From Flavobacterium sp. 9AF (GTDB lineage: Bacteria; Bacteroidota; Bacteroidia; Flavobacteriales; Flavobacteriaceae): a stretch of 40,162 bases of DNA. Numbering within the stretch: the first letter of the stretch is position 1; each line of letters starts with the position of its first letter. The translations under genes were made by a program, and so were the position numbers. The notes under the pieces were generated by a model. It was not told the origin of the DNA. It saw only the letters and a program-made list of their open reading frames with translations, and searched no databases. The stretch lies in the NCBI RefSeq assembly GCF_902506265.1, contig NZ_LR733565.1, positions 1 to 40,162 on the forward strand, written 5' to 3'. This document shows positions 1 through 8,440 of this stretch, one piece after another.

Positions 1-639
1 ATGGTTATAAGAGACAGTTTATATTCTGATTTTGAAAAGTTAGACCATGTCATTTTAGACAAGTTAAATTTGGTTGGAATCGATAAAAAGGAATGGCTGG
101 ATAATATAATTTCTAAAGAAGAATATAATGATAGTATAAAAATCATTTATAGCGGAATGAGTGTTAATCCAAGTGCTGATGATAGTATTTGTGTATTCAT
201 AAAGAATAGAGAATTATATAAGCCTATAAAAGACGAGCTTATTTTTAGTCAACAAATTAAGTTAGCAAAAGAAAGATATAATTTACTTTATAAGTATAAG
301 AAAGATTCGTTACATAATAAATTCAATCAATTAAACGATCTGTTTATTAAATATAGAATAGAATCTAGTATAGAACCCAAAAAGATACTAAATGATATTT
401 TTTATTATAGAGATAATGATGATTACTATTTAAATAGTTTAAGAAATAATTTCGACCGAGAAAAGTTAAAAGAAAGGATTGATGGTATAGATAAACTGTA
501 TTATAGTTTTGTTTTTTTAAATGATTCGTTAAGTTTCTTTTTTTATTTTGTTGTATTTTCTTTTTGGATTTTTCTTTCTTCATTGTTTCTTGTCTTTTAT
601 TTTATCAGAAACAGAAAAAATACACTAAAAGCAATTTAA
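1..639 (+). CDS. Hypothetical protein with C-terminal membrane anchor, possibly 5'-truncated
   Basis: I do not recognise this protein. The frame is open from the first base of the window, so the ATG at position 1 may be internal and the gene may begin outside. The visible 212 residues are charged and probably helical up to about residue 170. They end in one strongly hydrophobic Phe/Leu-rich segment (about 178-203) and a short basic tail (RNRKN), which suggests a tail-anchored inner-membrane protein with a cytoplasmic bulk. No signal peptide is visible. Base composition matches the neighbours. It lies on the distal side of the T6SS locus but is separated from it by other genes, so no link to secretion can be claimed. 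Confidence 0.55.
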   Translation: MVIRDSLYSDFEKLDHVILDKLNLVGIDKKEWLDNIISKEEYNDSIKIIYSGMSVNPSADDSICVFIKNRELYKPIKDELIFSQQIKLAKERYNLLYKYKKDSLHNKFNQLNDLFIKYRIESSIEPKKILNDIFYYRDNDDYYLNSLRNNFDREKLKERIDGIDKLYYSFVFLNDSLSFFFYFVVFSFWIFLSSLFLVFYFIRNRKNTLKAI

Positions 640-1067
640 TTTTTTGACGAAAAGGTTTTAAAATACTGTTTCAAATAAAGATAGTAGAATATATATGAGA
701 TTTCTTGGAAATTTTCTAGCCTCGGCTTATTTAATGAAGAAACTCAAGAAGAAACGTACTTAGCATTTTTTTATATTTCAAAAAATAAAAATGTTATCTA
801 AAGTTTTAAATTTTATGATAATCAGTTGATTCGTTTCTTAAGTTGAGTTATACACTAAATCAGTAATAGATTTTATAGAGCAATTAGATTTTTATGCTTT
901 TTGACTTACTATTATTAACCATTTAAAAGCCATAAAATCATTGAATTATAACTCTTTTTTAGTGAGTATAATTGTATTAAAAGAGAATCTTTTCTTATAT
1001 TTGAGATATGATAGTTTACTATTAAAACAAACAGACAATTAAAACAAACGAACATAAAAACAAGTCT
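640..1067. other. 428-base gap without a confident gene
   Basis: All frames are heavily interrupted. One stretch (688-792, plus strand) translates to a coding-looking peptide ending in FFYISKNKNVI and a stop, but it has no start codon, so it could be a remnant of a decayed gene. The only functional signal I can support is the promoter at 972-1003. Confidence 0.5.
972..1003 (+). promoter_or_regulatory. Bacteroidota-type promoter for the gene at 1068
   Basis: A TTG at 972-974 is followed after 21 bases by TATATTTG (996-1003). This is an exact match to the -7 consensus TAnnTTTG with the usual -33 TTG spacing. Transcription would start near 1009, giving a leader of about 58 bases. Confidence 0.6.
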
Positions 1068-1850
1068 ATGGTTTTTGAAATTATTGAAGAGGTTTCCGTT
1101 TTAATGAATGGCTTCCAAAAAGAAAGTAAAATAAGATTCAATATCGATTTTTCTTTATATAATAAAACAGATGACGAGCGCATTTATATTATTAACAAAG
1201 AGAAAATTAATACGCTACCTATTCAAGAGAATGTTTTCTTACAGCTTATCGAAGAATTAGAAAATTTAAATTACCCTATTAAAATTAAAACCGATTATAA
1301 AGGGCATTTTTTAGAAATAGAGGATCACGAAAAATGGTTAATGGAATGGAATGTTAAGGCAGATAAGTTAATTGAAAATTTTCATAGCTTTGATAAAGCT
1401 AAAGAAGTCAAAGACTATTATTATGAATTAATAAAGGATAAAGACAATTTTACAAAAAATAAGTTTAAAGAGCCATATTGGAATTTGTTTTTCTTTAATC
1501 CACCAATTGATAACGTCAATCTTCCAGATATTGGTACAGTCTTGAATTGGAACATTAGGGCTATAGGGGTTATTCCATGCGTTGGGCGTACTACTATTTT
1601 AAACCCTGGCGCAAGAGATATTATTATTTCTTTTGATTCTTATCAAAGAGTTTCACATAATATTATTGATCTACTGAAACCAAAAATTTCTAAAGAGATT
1701 AAGTGGGACGAACAAACTGTTAAACTGCATACCGAATCCCATTTTGATAATGTTGAAAAAAAGATGAAGAAGAGGTCTGCGTATTTTCAATTCTTTATTA
1801 AAGAGGAAATAAAATATACAGAATCTGTAGCTATTGTAATGAAGAATTAA
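1068..1850 (+). CDS. Hypothetical cytoplasmic protein, 260 aa
   Basis: I do not recognise this family. The protein has no signal peptide or membrane segment. The N-terminal third is mixed alpha/beta, followed by a Lys/Glu-rich helical stretch (about 95-140). A more conserved-looking core around residues 140-190 carries WNLFFFNPPI and a Gly/Pro/Arg-containing segment (GRTTILNPGARD). The start ATG is supported by a good promoter 65-96 bases upstream. It is monocistronic, with long gaps on both sides. Its position beside a T6SS cluster would fit an orphan immunity or accessory gene, but nothing in the sequence proves that. Confidence 0.6.
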   Translation: MVFEIIEEVSVLMNGFQKESKIRFNIDFSLYNKTDDERIYIINKEKINTLPIQENVFLQLIEELENLNYPIKIKTDYKGHFLEIEDHEKWLMEWNVKADKLIENFHSFDKAKEVKDYYYELIKDKDNFTKNKFKEPYWNLFFFNPPIDNVNLPDIGTVLNWNIRAIGVIPCVGRTTILNPGARDIIISFDSYQRVSHNIIDLLKPKISKEIKWDEQTVKLHTESHFDNVEKKMKKRSAYFQFFIKEEIKYTESVAIVMKN

Positions 1851-1919
1851 TCACTTCTTTTAAAAATATTTCATTTTTTTTCATTCACTTTATTTTTATA
1901 CTACTTTTTTTATTATTTT

Positions 1920-1933
1920 CGTAATCGATTACG
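1920..1933. promoter_or_regulatory. 14-bp perfect palindrome, candidate LacI-type operator
   Basis: CGTAATCGATTACG is a perfect palindrome with a central CG, the form typical of LacI-family operators that control glycan-use genes. It lies about 155 bases upstream of the pectate lyase-like gene. A second inverted repeat (AATAATC at 2042-2048, GATTATT at 2054-2060) lies in the leader of the same gene. Function is inferred from shape and position only. Confidence 0.4.
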
Positions 1934-2086
1934 TAAAAAAATAATCCTGTTTTTAAGATTACCGCTATTACTTATTTGTAGAATTTAAAATTGAAACTTC
2001 CTTATTGTATTATTTAGACAAGGAAGGGGCAGTTAAAAATAAATAATCAAAGTGATTATTAAATAAATAAACAAAAACTCTTTATT

Positions 2087-2980
2087 ATGAAAAAACAAAT
2101 TAAGTTTCTAGTGTTAAGCACTATTATGGTCTTTTTTTCTTGTCAAAAAGAAGAGATTATTTCTGATGAATCCATCGTGGGTACAGATGCTCCAAAATCA
2201 AATGTAACAATTGCTTCAAAATCTACTACTGTTACCACCGAATCTGCTTTACGATCAGCTGTTTCTTCTGCTAATCCTGGTGATATTATTACGATTAGCG
2301 GAACAATTAACTTAACAAGCACTTTAGAACTGGCAAGAAGTGGAACTTCAAGTTCAAAAATTAATATTACTGGCGGAACATTAAACTGTTCTAATCAACC
2401 ATCTGGTAGCTGGGGTGTTAAAGTAAATGGTAGTTATTGGAATATAACCAATATGACAATACGAAATGCGCCTGATTGTGGGATTGTTTTTCAAAATGGA
2501 GGATATAATTATGTATATAACGTAACTACTTCATATAATGGTGATTCTGGTTTACAGATTTACAATGGAGGACATGATAATTATATCAAGCAATGCTATT
2601 CAAACGATAATTATGATGCTCAAAATGGAGGTGAAAATGCAGATGGTTATGCTTGTAAGTTGTCTGCTGGAAAAAATAATGTGTTTGAAGGATGTACTGC
2701 CAATCATAATTCGGATGATGGGTGGGATTTATACGGTCAGCCCTACACCGTTACCATAAAAGGATGTACAGCAAGCAATAATGGTTTTGGTTCAAATGGC
2801 GATGGAAATGGTTTTAAATTGGGTAGTGCTGGACAATCAGTTCCACATACGGTCACAAATAATACAGCTAAAAATAATCTCGCTTGGGGATATGATGGTA
2901 ATGGAAATACGGGACATATAACTATTACTGGAAGTGGTGGCTCAGGTAATGGTAAAGGACTTTTCGCTAGAATATATTAA
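2087..2980 (+). CDS. Surface-exposed lipoprotein, pectate lyase family 9-like beta-helix
   Basis: This is a right-handed parallel beta-helix protein resembling polysaccharide lyase family 9 (Dickeya Pel9A/PelL), which cleaves polygalacturonate by Ca-dependent beta-elimination. The diagnostic block runs from NADGYACKL (D186) through SDDGWDL (D210, D211, D214). These Asp spacings equal those of the Pel9A calcium ligands D209/D233/D234/D237. A later GNGFKLG places K244 as the counterpart of the catalytic Lys. The N-terminus is a lipoprotein signal (VFFSC, Cys19). The following QKEE matches the Lys-(Asp/Glu)2 export signal for surface lipoproteins in Flavobacteriia. At 297 aa it is shorter than classical PL9 enzymes (about 400), so the final coils may be missing. 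It stands alone, without SusC/D partners. Activity on pectin is inferred. Confidence 0.75.
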   Translation: MKKQIKFLVLSTIMVFFSCQKEEIISDESIVGTDAPKSNVTIASKSTTVTTESALRSAVSSANPGDIITISGTINLTSTLELARSGTSSSKINITGGTLNCSNQPSGSWGVKVNGSYWNITNMTIRNAPDCGIVFQNGGYNYVYNVTTSYNGDSGLQIYNGGHDNYIKQCYSNDNYDAQNGGENADGYACKLSAGKNNVFEGCTANHNSDDGWDLYGQPYTVTIKGCTASNNGFGSNGDGNGFKLGSAGQSVPHTVTNNTAKNNLAWGYDGNGNTGHITITGSGGSGNGKGLFARIY

Positions 2981-3003
2981 AAAGTATGAATATTAGTTGG
3001 TAA

Positions 3004-3153
3004 GAAGCTGTCCAAAAAGTAATTATTTTTGTCAATCTGAACTTGTTTCAGATTCTAAATTAAACTAATAATCGATATTTTAAGATTCTGAAATCGAAGA
3101 TTCAACGATGTTAAATTTAGAATGACACCTTTGTAAACTTTTTGGACAACCTC
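3004..3153. repeat. MITE/REP-like intergenic element, possible bidirectional terminator
   Basis: The ends form an imperfect inverted repeat: the left end at 3004-3022 contains TGTCCAAAAAGT and the right end at 3135-3153 contains ACTTTTTGGACA, like transposon termini. Nested inside is a hairpin (AATCTGAA 3034-3041, TTCAGATT 3047-3054, loop CTTGT) that recurs at 18289-18314, and a GTCA..AGAATGAC outer pair. It sits between two convergent genes and is followed by a T-run, so it may also end transcription. No transposase and no clear target duplication are present. Confidence 0.55.
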
Positions 3154-3160
3154 TTTTTAT

Positions 3161-5011
3161 TTAAATATATATAATTCTAAAAGGAACAATGTTTATTGCT
3201 CTTCTTTCAATTAGTAATTTTAAATCTTCACTTAAGAAGGTCCATTCCTCTTCTGAATAATATTCATTATTCGTTTTTGTTAAATAAATATCAATAGTAG
3301 GAGTGTAACCTATATGGTCATCAAAACCAGTTTGAATACCGTTTTTAATTTCTATTTTTTCTATGGCTTCACCATAATGGTTTTTACACAATATGATTAT
3401 GTCTTGACGCGTAACTACTCTTTGATTCGAAATTAGATTTTCTCTATAAGCATAAATTTTTTCCGAATTAGTTAATTCGTTTCTTCCACCTTGAGTACTA
3501 GATAATAGCATAAGGCTATCTTTGTCAAAATCGGCTCCTTTAAAAACGTTAAATTTACTAAACGGACTTATTTTATTAGCTTCTTCCCCATTAGTAGTCC
3601 AATATTTTATAAATAGAACTCCTTTTTCTCTTGTTTTTTCCGTGTTAAGAATCAAATAAGGATTGTTGAGGTTTTGCATGCCTATCTGATTCATCTTATT
3701 TTTAAAACGAGCTATAATTTGATTGATCTCTTTTAAATTATTGTCTGTAAAATCATGGCCTAAACGAGAAAAAGCGGCTGCTTCATCACGAATTAAATCG
3801 ATTAAATAATTGATTTCTTCCGCTGCATTTCTTTCATCAAAACGGGCTACACCACCAAAACGTAAATAAGCATAATTTTCATCTTCAGGTTCAATATTAT
3901 TTGTTATAACATCAAACTCTTTATTACTATCATTTAAAACTGAAAATAATTCTAAAAAGTAATCATCATTTAATTTTAATGGATAGATATCTAATAACTC
4001 TTTAATATTACCCTGAGTTTCATTTAGTTTTTTATTGATAACTGGAAAGCAATTATTGGAACAAAATATTTCAGATAAGATGCTAGGTCCAATTACATTT
4101 GGGAATTCAATTTTAATCCAATGGATGTCCTTTTCATTCTTTATTTTTTCTAATTCTTTTTTAGGAAATAAAGTGTCAAACTCTTCTGGAAAAACGGGAA
4201 CAACATCATTAAGGTTCAGAATATCTTTTACTGTAACAAAATGTTTTTCATAAAAATCATTAGCATGCTCTTCGATTTTATGAATATGATAAATGTCGTG
4301 TTGTTTTAAATCGTATACTTTTTTATCTTTTTCATCAATATTATAACCCGATTTAATGGATAAAGGAACATTGTTTAAAAACCATTTCGATCTAGGAAGA
4401 AAATGATAAAATTTAGTCCTTTCTGAAACATTTCTTAAATAGAAATAAAACATTAAATCTTTTAAAAAACCATTTCCTTCATGTTTAAATCCTATCCAAA
4501 TAGTTCCATGTGGTGTCTTTTTTAAAAAATCTTTTTCAGAAATACATTCTTTAAATTGATTTTTTACAATTTCTTGTACACCATTGGGTAATACCACATA
4601 ACTTAATTTATTCCTATTAAGCTTAATAGGAAGTGTAGGTCCAAAATGAAAATTTTTAACAATATTCTCAATTGGATTGTATGGATTGGGTTGTTTTTTT
4701 TGAATAAAAAATTGATGATAATCGTGCAAAGTAGTTTCGTCTTCAACTGGATAAGCTCTTAAAATTCCTCTTGAAGGAGTTGCTTTTGCAGAAGCTGTAG
4801 GTGTTAGTATGTCTACTAAACGTTCAGTCATTCTTCTTCTACTTGAAAATATTTCATTAGATATTTTTTCTAATTCTTTTGCACATACATCAAAAAGAAG
4901 GTTCACAATAGGATCAAATACATTCTCTAATTCCACGTCATTATAGCCCCACTTTTTAGCAGCGCGCTTTAACATTCTATCTTTAATTTGATCTTTGGAT
5001 AATGGATTCAT
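3161..5011 (-). CDS. tssF: T6SS baseplate subunit TssF
   Basis: TssF forms the baseplate wedge with TssG and TssE, which docks the contractile sheath on the membrane complex. The 616-aa length fits. The N-terminal helical region is followed by the family hallmark around residues 68-92: LTPTASAKATPSRGILRAYPVE, where the protein enters its beta-rich arms. The C-terminal domain (about 400-616) contains the RFGGVARFDE and FSRLGHDF segments of subtype iii TssF. It is the last gene of the minus-strand operon, 10 bases after tssE. The start is the ATG at 5011. It converges on the 3004-3153 element, which may provide the terminator. Identification is by family resemblance and operon context. Confidence 0.88.
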   Translation of the reverse strand: MNPLSKDQIKDRMLKRAAKKWGYNDVELENVFDPIVNLLFDVCAKELEKISNEIFSSRRRMTERLVDILTPTASAKATPSRGILRAYPVEDETTLHDYHQFFIQKKQPNPYNPIENIVKNFHFGPTLPIKLNRNKLSYVVLPNGVQEIVKNQFKECISEKDFLKKTPHGTIWIGFKHEGNGFLKDLMFYFYLRNVSERTKFYHFLPRSKWFLNNVPLSIKSGYNIDEKDKKVYDLKQHDIYHIHKIEEHANDFYEKHFVTVKDILNLNDVVPVFPEEFDTLFPKKELEKIKNEKDIHWIKIEFPNVIGPSILSEIFCSNNCFPVINKKLNETQGNIKELLDIYPLKLNDDYFLELFSVLNDSNKEFDVITNNIEPEDENYAYLRFGGVARFDERNAAEEINYLIDLIRDEAAAFSRLGHDFTDNNLKEINQIIARFKNKMNQIGMQNLNNPYLILNTEKTREKGVLFIKYWTTNGEEANKISPFSKFNVFKGADFDKDSLMLLSSTQGGRNELTNSEKIYAYRENLISNQRVVTRQDIIILCKNHYGEAIEKIEIKNGIQTGFDDHIGYTPTIDIYLTKTNNEYYSEEEWTFLSEDLKLLIERRAINIVPFRIIYI

Positions 5012-5021
5012 CTGTTTGTTT

Positions 5022-5453
5022 TTATTTAAACGAAAATGGAGCTAAGTAATACGAACTCTTAAAATAATAAGGTTGGTTTGTCTTTTTGATTACTCCATAA
5101 ACAATAATGTCTAATCTTTTTTTAACTCTAATATTCGTTTCATAGCTTAATGTGTTTTCATTAACACCTAAGGTTACTTCAGTCACTTTTAAACGCTTTT
5201 CATATTTATCTACTTTTTCATGAACAGACTCTCGAATCATGTCTTTCAATCTATTGGGATTAGCCAATAAATTAAAATCAGTTTCCCAAATAACGGTACC
5301 AAAGCCATCATCGTACTTGTATTCACCAAAAATGGTTGAAATGATAACTGAAATGAATTGAGCTAAGGATTCTTCAATAGTAACCTTTGCAGCGTCATTC
5401 CCATTGCTTAATTTTTTGTAGTCGAAAGGAATTTTATAATACAAGTCTTTCAT
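5022..5453 (-). CDS. tssE: T6SS baseplate protein TssE (gp25-like)
   Basis: This is a GPW/gp25-family baseplate protein that joins the sheath to the baseplate. The 143 residues include an N-terminal extension (KIPFDYKKL), a first helix with IEESLAQFISVII, and the gp25 core GFGTVIWETDF followed by NRLKDMIRESVHEKVDKYEKRLKV and a beta hairpin. The length is typical. Its start overlaps the end of tssH by 20 bases, which implies translational coupling, and tssF follows after 10 bases. Confidence 0.87.
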   Translation of the reverse strand: MKDLYYKIPFDYKKLSNGNDAAKVTIEESLAQFISVIISTIFGEYKYDDGFGTVIWETDFNLLANPNRLKDMIRESVHEKVDKYEKRLKVTEVTLGVNENTLSYETNIRVKKRLDIIVYGVIKKTNQPYYFKSSYYLAPFSFK

Positions 5454-7896
5454 TTGTTACTGTAAATTTTAATTCTTCATTTTCGTCTAAAGTTACTTTT
5501 ACCGTATCTCCTTTTACAATTTCATTAGCAATAATCATACGTGAAAGGGGTCTTTTTAGTTTATTGCGAATCGTACCTTTGATAGGTCTTGCGCCATATT
5601 CTGGACTAAAACCTTGCAAAGCTATTTTTTCCTTATCTTCACTATTGATTTCTAAAGTAATGTCTAGTTTTTCTAATAATTGTAATAATTCTTTTTTTAG
5701 ATGAATATCAAAAATTCTTGAAACACTTTTTACATTTATGGGTGCAAAAGGAATTATTTCAGTTAAACGTCCTAAAAATTCTGGCCTGAAATAACCTGTC
5801 ATTAATTGTATTAAATCATTTGATTTTGGAATAATATCTTTTTCAAAAGATTTTACGATGTAATCTGAACCAATATTAGAAGTAAATAAGATTACTGCAT
5901 TAGAAAAATCACCTTCTTTTCCTAATCTATCGTGTAGTTTACCTTCATCTAAAATTTGTAAAAAAACATCAAACACCGATTTATGTGCTTTTTCAATTTC
6001 ATCAAATAAAACTAAAGAATAAGGTTTTTGTCTTATTTTGTTTACCAATAAGCCTCCTTCTTCATACCCCACATATCCTGGAGGAGCACCATATAATAAA
6101 GCGGCAGAATGTTCTTCTTTAAATTCTGACATATCTAAACGAATAATGGCATTTTCGTCTCCAAATAAAAAATCTGCTAATGATTTGGCTAATTCTGTTT
6201 TCCCTGTTCCAGTAGGTCCTAAAAAGAAGAAGGAGCCAATGGGTTGTCCCGGTTTGGTTAAACCTGAACGAGACTCCATAATAGCATCAGAAACTACTTT
6301 AACAGCATGATCTTGACCTATAACACGTTTTTTAAGTGTATTTTCAATATCTAACAATCGTTCTCTTTCATCCGATTTTACTTTTCCTGCTGGAATACCA
6401 GTAATATCTGAAACAACTACCGATAAATGTGAACCTAATACTTCATTTTCAACATCTTCTAATTTTTCTAAATCGGAAAGAATTTCGTTAAGGAAGTTGA
6501 TTTTATCATCATGATCATTTAAGGTATGAAATTGGGTACTACTCGCCTCATTTTCATAAATTAATTTACCTGTTTTTTGTAGAATGTCATTTAATAACCA
6601 TGTTATCTTTTCTTCTTTATCACTAATTTCTTCAATCGTGTGTAAAGCTTCTGCTTGGTTTTTTAAATCAGGTAACTCTTTTTTAATCGTCTCTTTGGCA
6701 ACTTTTAAAGATGACATAGTTCTATCTATTAAATCTAAAGCAGAATCAGGTAATGATTTCTCTTTTAGATATCTTTTTGCTAAGCGAATAGCTTCTTTTT
6801 GACTTTCATCAGAAATTGAAAAGTCGTGATGCTTTTGATAGGATTCTATAATACTAGAAATCATTCTAAATGCTAATTCTTGATTTGGTTCTTTAATTTC
6901 TAAAGTTTCAAATCTTCTAGATAAAGCATCATCTTTAGCAATCGTTTTTCTAAATTTTTCAGGAGTTGTTGCACCTATAAATGTAATAACGCCTTTGGAT
7001 AATTCAGATTTTATAATACTTGCTATTCCTGATCCTTGATTAGAGTCAAAGAGTTCGTGAATGTCATCGATAAATAAAATAGGTTTTTCTAAGCTTTTTA
7101 ACTCGTTAAAAATCTTTTGTAAGCGATCCTCTACTTCTCCTTTATATGAAGCACCTGCAAACAAGGCACCAATATTTATCTCATAAACAGAAGCACGATC
7201 AAAAGCGTTTAAAATATTTTTAGTGGCTATTTTTTTGCAAAATCCTTCTATTAAAGCTGATTTTCCCACACCAGGTTCACCAGTAATAATCACATGAGGT
7301 TTTAACTTTCGATTTAATATTTCTGTAATTGTCTTGAGTTCTTCATCTCTTCCAATGATTGCATGTTCTTCACTTTTTGAAATGTTTTTTAATCGATCAA
7401 TACAATATTTAGACACTGCATTTGAGCTTACATTAAATGTAGTAGAAGAATCAGAAAATTGTATTTCTGGACTTTTTAGTGGAGTACCAGATTGATATAA
7501 TTCAATAATAGTAGAAGCGTTAATAGGTAACGATTTCAACTGATCGTGTGAAAAACCAATTCCAGGTGTTATTGCAGCTGTTAAAATAGCTGGGAAAACA
7601 CTAATATTATGCTTTTGCTCAAAATTTTCAGCTTCTTCTAAAACTATAGTGGCACTTTCATCAGCTTCAGGTGAGTCTGATGGTTTTGTTGTTTTTGAAT
7701 ATTCACTAATTCTTATATCTGCCCATTCATCTAAATAAAAAACATCAATGCCTTTAGTGCTTAATTCTTTTAAAAAATCAAATTGTTGGTTAAGAATTGC
7801 TTTTAACACATGTGCAGCATAATATTTGGCATTTAAATTTTCTCTTGCATATTGTTTGGCTATGTGAATAATTTGCGTTGTTGTTTCTAAAGACAT
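5434..7896 (-). CDS. tssH: T6SS sheath-recycling AAA+ ATPase TssH/ClpV
   Basis: ClpV disassembles contracted TssB/C sheath. The protein has the Clp architecture: an N-terminal Clp-N-like repeat domain (about 1-140), a first AAA+ module with Walker A GEPGVGKS (206-213) and Walker B ILFIDD (about 273-278), a middle coiled-coil region (about 395-500), and a second AAA+ module with Walker A GPTGTGKT (560-567). A VLFDEIEKAHKSVFD Walker B/sensor segment and a C-terminal ClpB D2-small domain follow. Its 820 aa match ClpV rather than shorter ClpA. It lies between tssO and tssE, which separates it from the housekeeping clpB. A recycling substrate (TssB/C) must be encoded outside the window. Confidence 0.92.
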   Translation of the reverse strand: MSLETTTQIIHIAKQYARENLNAKYYAAHVLKAILNQQFDFLKELSTKGIDVFYLDEWADIRISEYSKTTKPSDSPEADESATIVLEEAENFEQKHNISVFPAILTAAITPGIGFSHDQLKSLPINASTIIELYQSGTPLKSPEIQFSDSSTTFNVSSNAVSKYCIDRLKNISKSEEHAIIGRDEELKTITEILNRKLKPHVIITGEPGVGKSALIEGFCKKIATKNILNAFDRASVYEINIGALFAGASYKGEVEDRLQKIFNELKSLEKPILFIDDIHELFDSNQGSGIASIIKSELSKGVITFIGATTPEKFRKTIAKDDALSRRFETLEIKEPNQELAFRMISSIIESYQKHHDFSISDESQKEAIRLAKRYLKEKSLPDSALDLIDRTMSSLKVAKETIKKELPDLKNQAEALHTIEEISDKEEKITWLLNDILQKTGKLIYENEASSTQFHTLNDHDDKINFLNEILSDLEKLEDVENEVLGSHLSVVVSDITGIPAGKVKSDERERLLDIENTLKKRVIGQDHAVKVVSDAIMESRSGLTKPGQPIGSFFFLGPTGTGKTELAKSLADFLFGDENAIIRLDMSEFKEEHSAALLYGAPPGYVGYEEGGLLVNKIRQKPYSLVLFDEIEKAHKSVFDVFLQILDEGKLHDRLGKEGDFSNAVILFTSNIGSDYIVKSFEKDIIPKSNDLIQLMTGYFRPEFLGRLTEIIPFAPINVKSVSRIFDIHLKKELLQLLEKLDITLEINSEDKEKIALQGFSPEYGARPIKGTIRNKLKRPLSRMIIANEIVKGDTVKVTLDENEELKFTVTNERLVL

Positions 7897-7916
7897 TTTT
7901 TTATAGTTATCAATTT

Positions 7917-8429
7917 TTAATTAAATCGTGAACCTATACTAAGAGCTTGTAAGTTTCTTTCTAAAGATTTATTGTCTTCTTTTAAACTTTCATTTTCTTT
8001 TTTAAGATTTTCGATTTCTTTTTCGGCATCTTTAGTTAATAGTAGTCTCTTTTTAGTATTTACAAATTCCTTTGTAGTAATAATTACATTTTGATATAGT
8101 GCAGGATTAATAGTTGAATCTTTTGGAATGCTTTCACTTAATTCTTTCAGTTCGTACCCTATAGATTGTTCTATGAATTGAAAACTCAAAGGGGCTTTAT
8201 CTAGAGAATCTACTAATTTTCCTATTTCTTCCATTTTGAGAGTGAATTCTTTATTGAAATTAAATTGAGAATTCATTTTGTCATTTTCGCTCTTTAAAAC
8301 TTCGTTTTCTTTTAAAGGTAATTTGTAATTAAAAAATATAGCAGTAATTAATACTCCTGTTGTTATAAAAAACATTAATAAGAATAGAAGAAATGCGTTA
8401 AGACGTTCTTTTTTATTTAAAATATCCAT
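7917..8429 (-). CDS. tssO: T6SSiii trans-envelope protein TssO
   Basis: TssO is a small bitopic inner-membrane protein found only in Bacteroidota T6SS, part of the TssNQOPR complex that replaces TssJLM. The 170 residues show a short cytoplasmic N-terminus (MDILNKKERLN), one transmembrane helix (about 12-34) and a periplasmic domain. The domain has two heptad-rich coiled coils: about 40-75 and, strongest, 130-165 (KEIENLKKENESLKEDNKSLERNL). Spacing to tssH is 20 bases and to tssK 11 bases. Assignment rests on length, topology and position; no catalytic motif is expected. Confidence 0.75.
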   Translation of the reverse strand: MDILNKKERLNAFLLFLLMFFITTGVLITAIFFNYKLPLKENEVLKSENDKMNSQFNFNKEFTLKMEEIGKLVDSLDKAPLSFQFIEQSIGYELKELSESIPKDSTINPALYQNVIITTKEFVNTKKRLLLTKDAEKEIENLKKENESLKEDNKSLERNLQALSIGSRFN

Positions 8430-8440
8430 AGTTTCTAAAT

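Noticed and set aside
695..763. Tiny ORF MRFLGNFLASAYLMKKLKKKRT as a small toxin-like peptide
   Set aside because: Hydrophobic-basic layout is suggestive, but there is no promoter, no antitoxin RNA and no conservation evidence.
688..792. Short stop-free stretch ending FFYISKNKNVI, a possible gene remnant
   Set aside because: No start codon, no promoter, only about 34 codons, and no recognisable family. A chance open stretch in AT-rich DNA cannot be excluded.
1971..1978. CTTATTTG as promoter of the PL9-like gene
   Set aside because: Lacks the TA of the -7 element and has no TTG at -33.
5434..7896. Housekeeping ClpB instead of ClpV
   Set aside because: Embedded in the tss operon with a 20-base overlap with tssE, shorter middle domain, and a diverged N-terminal domain.
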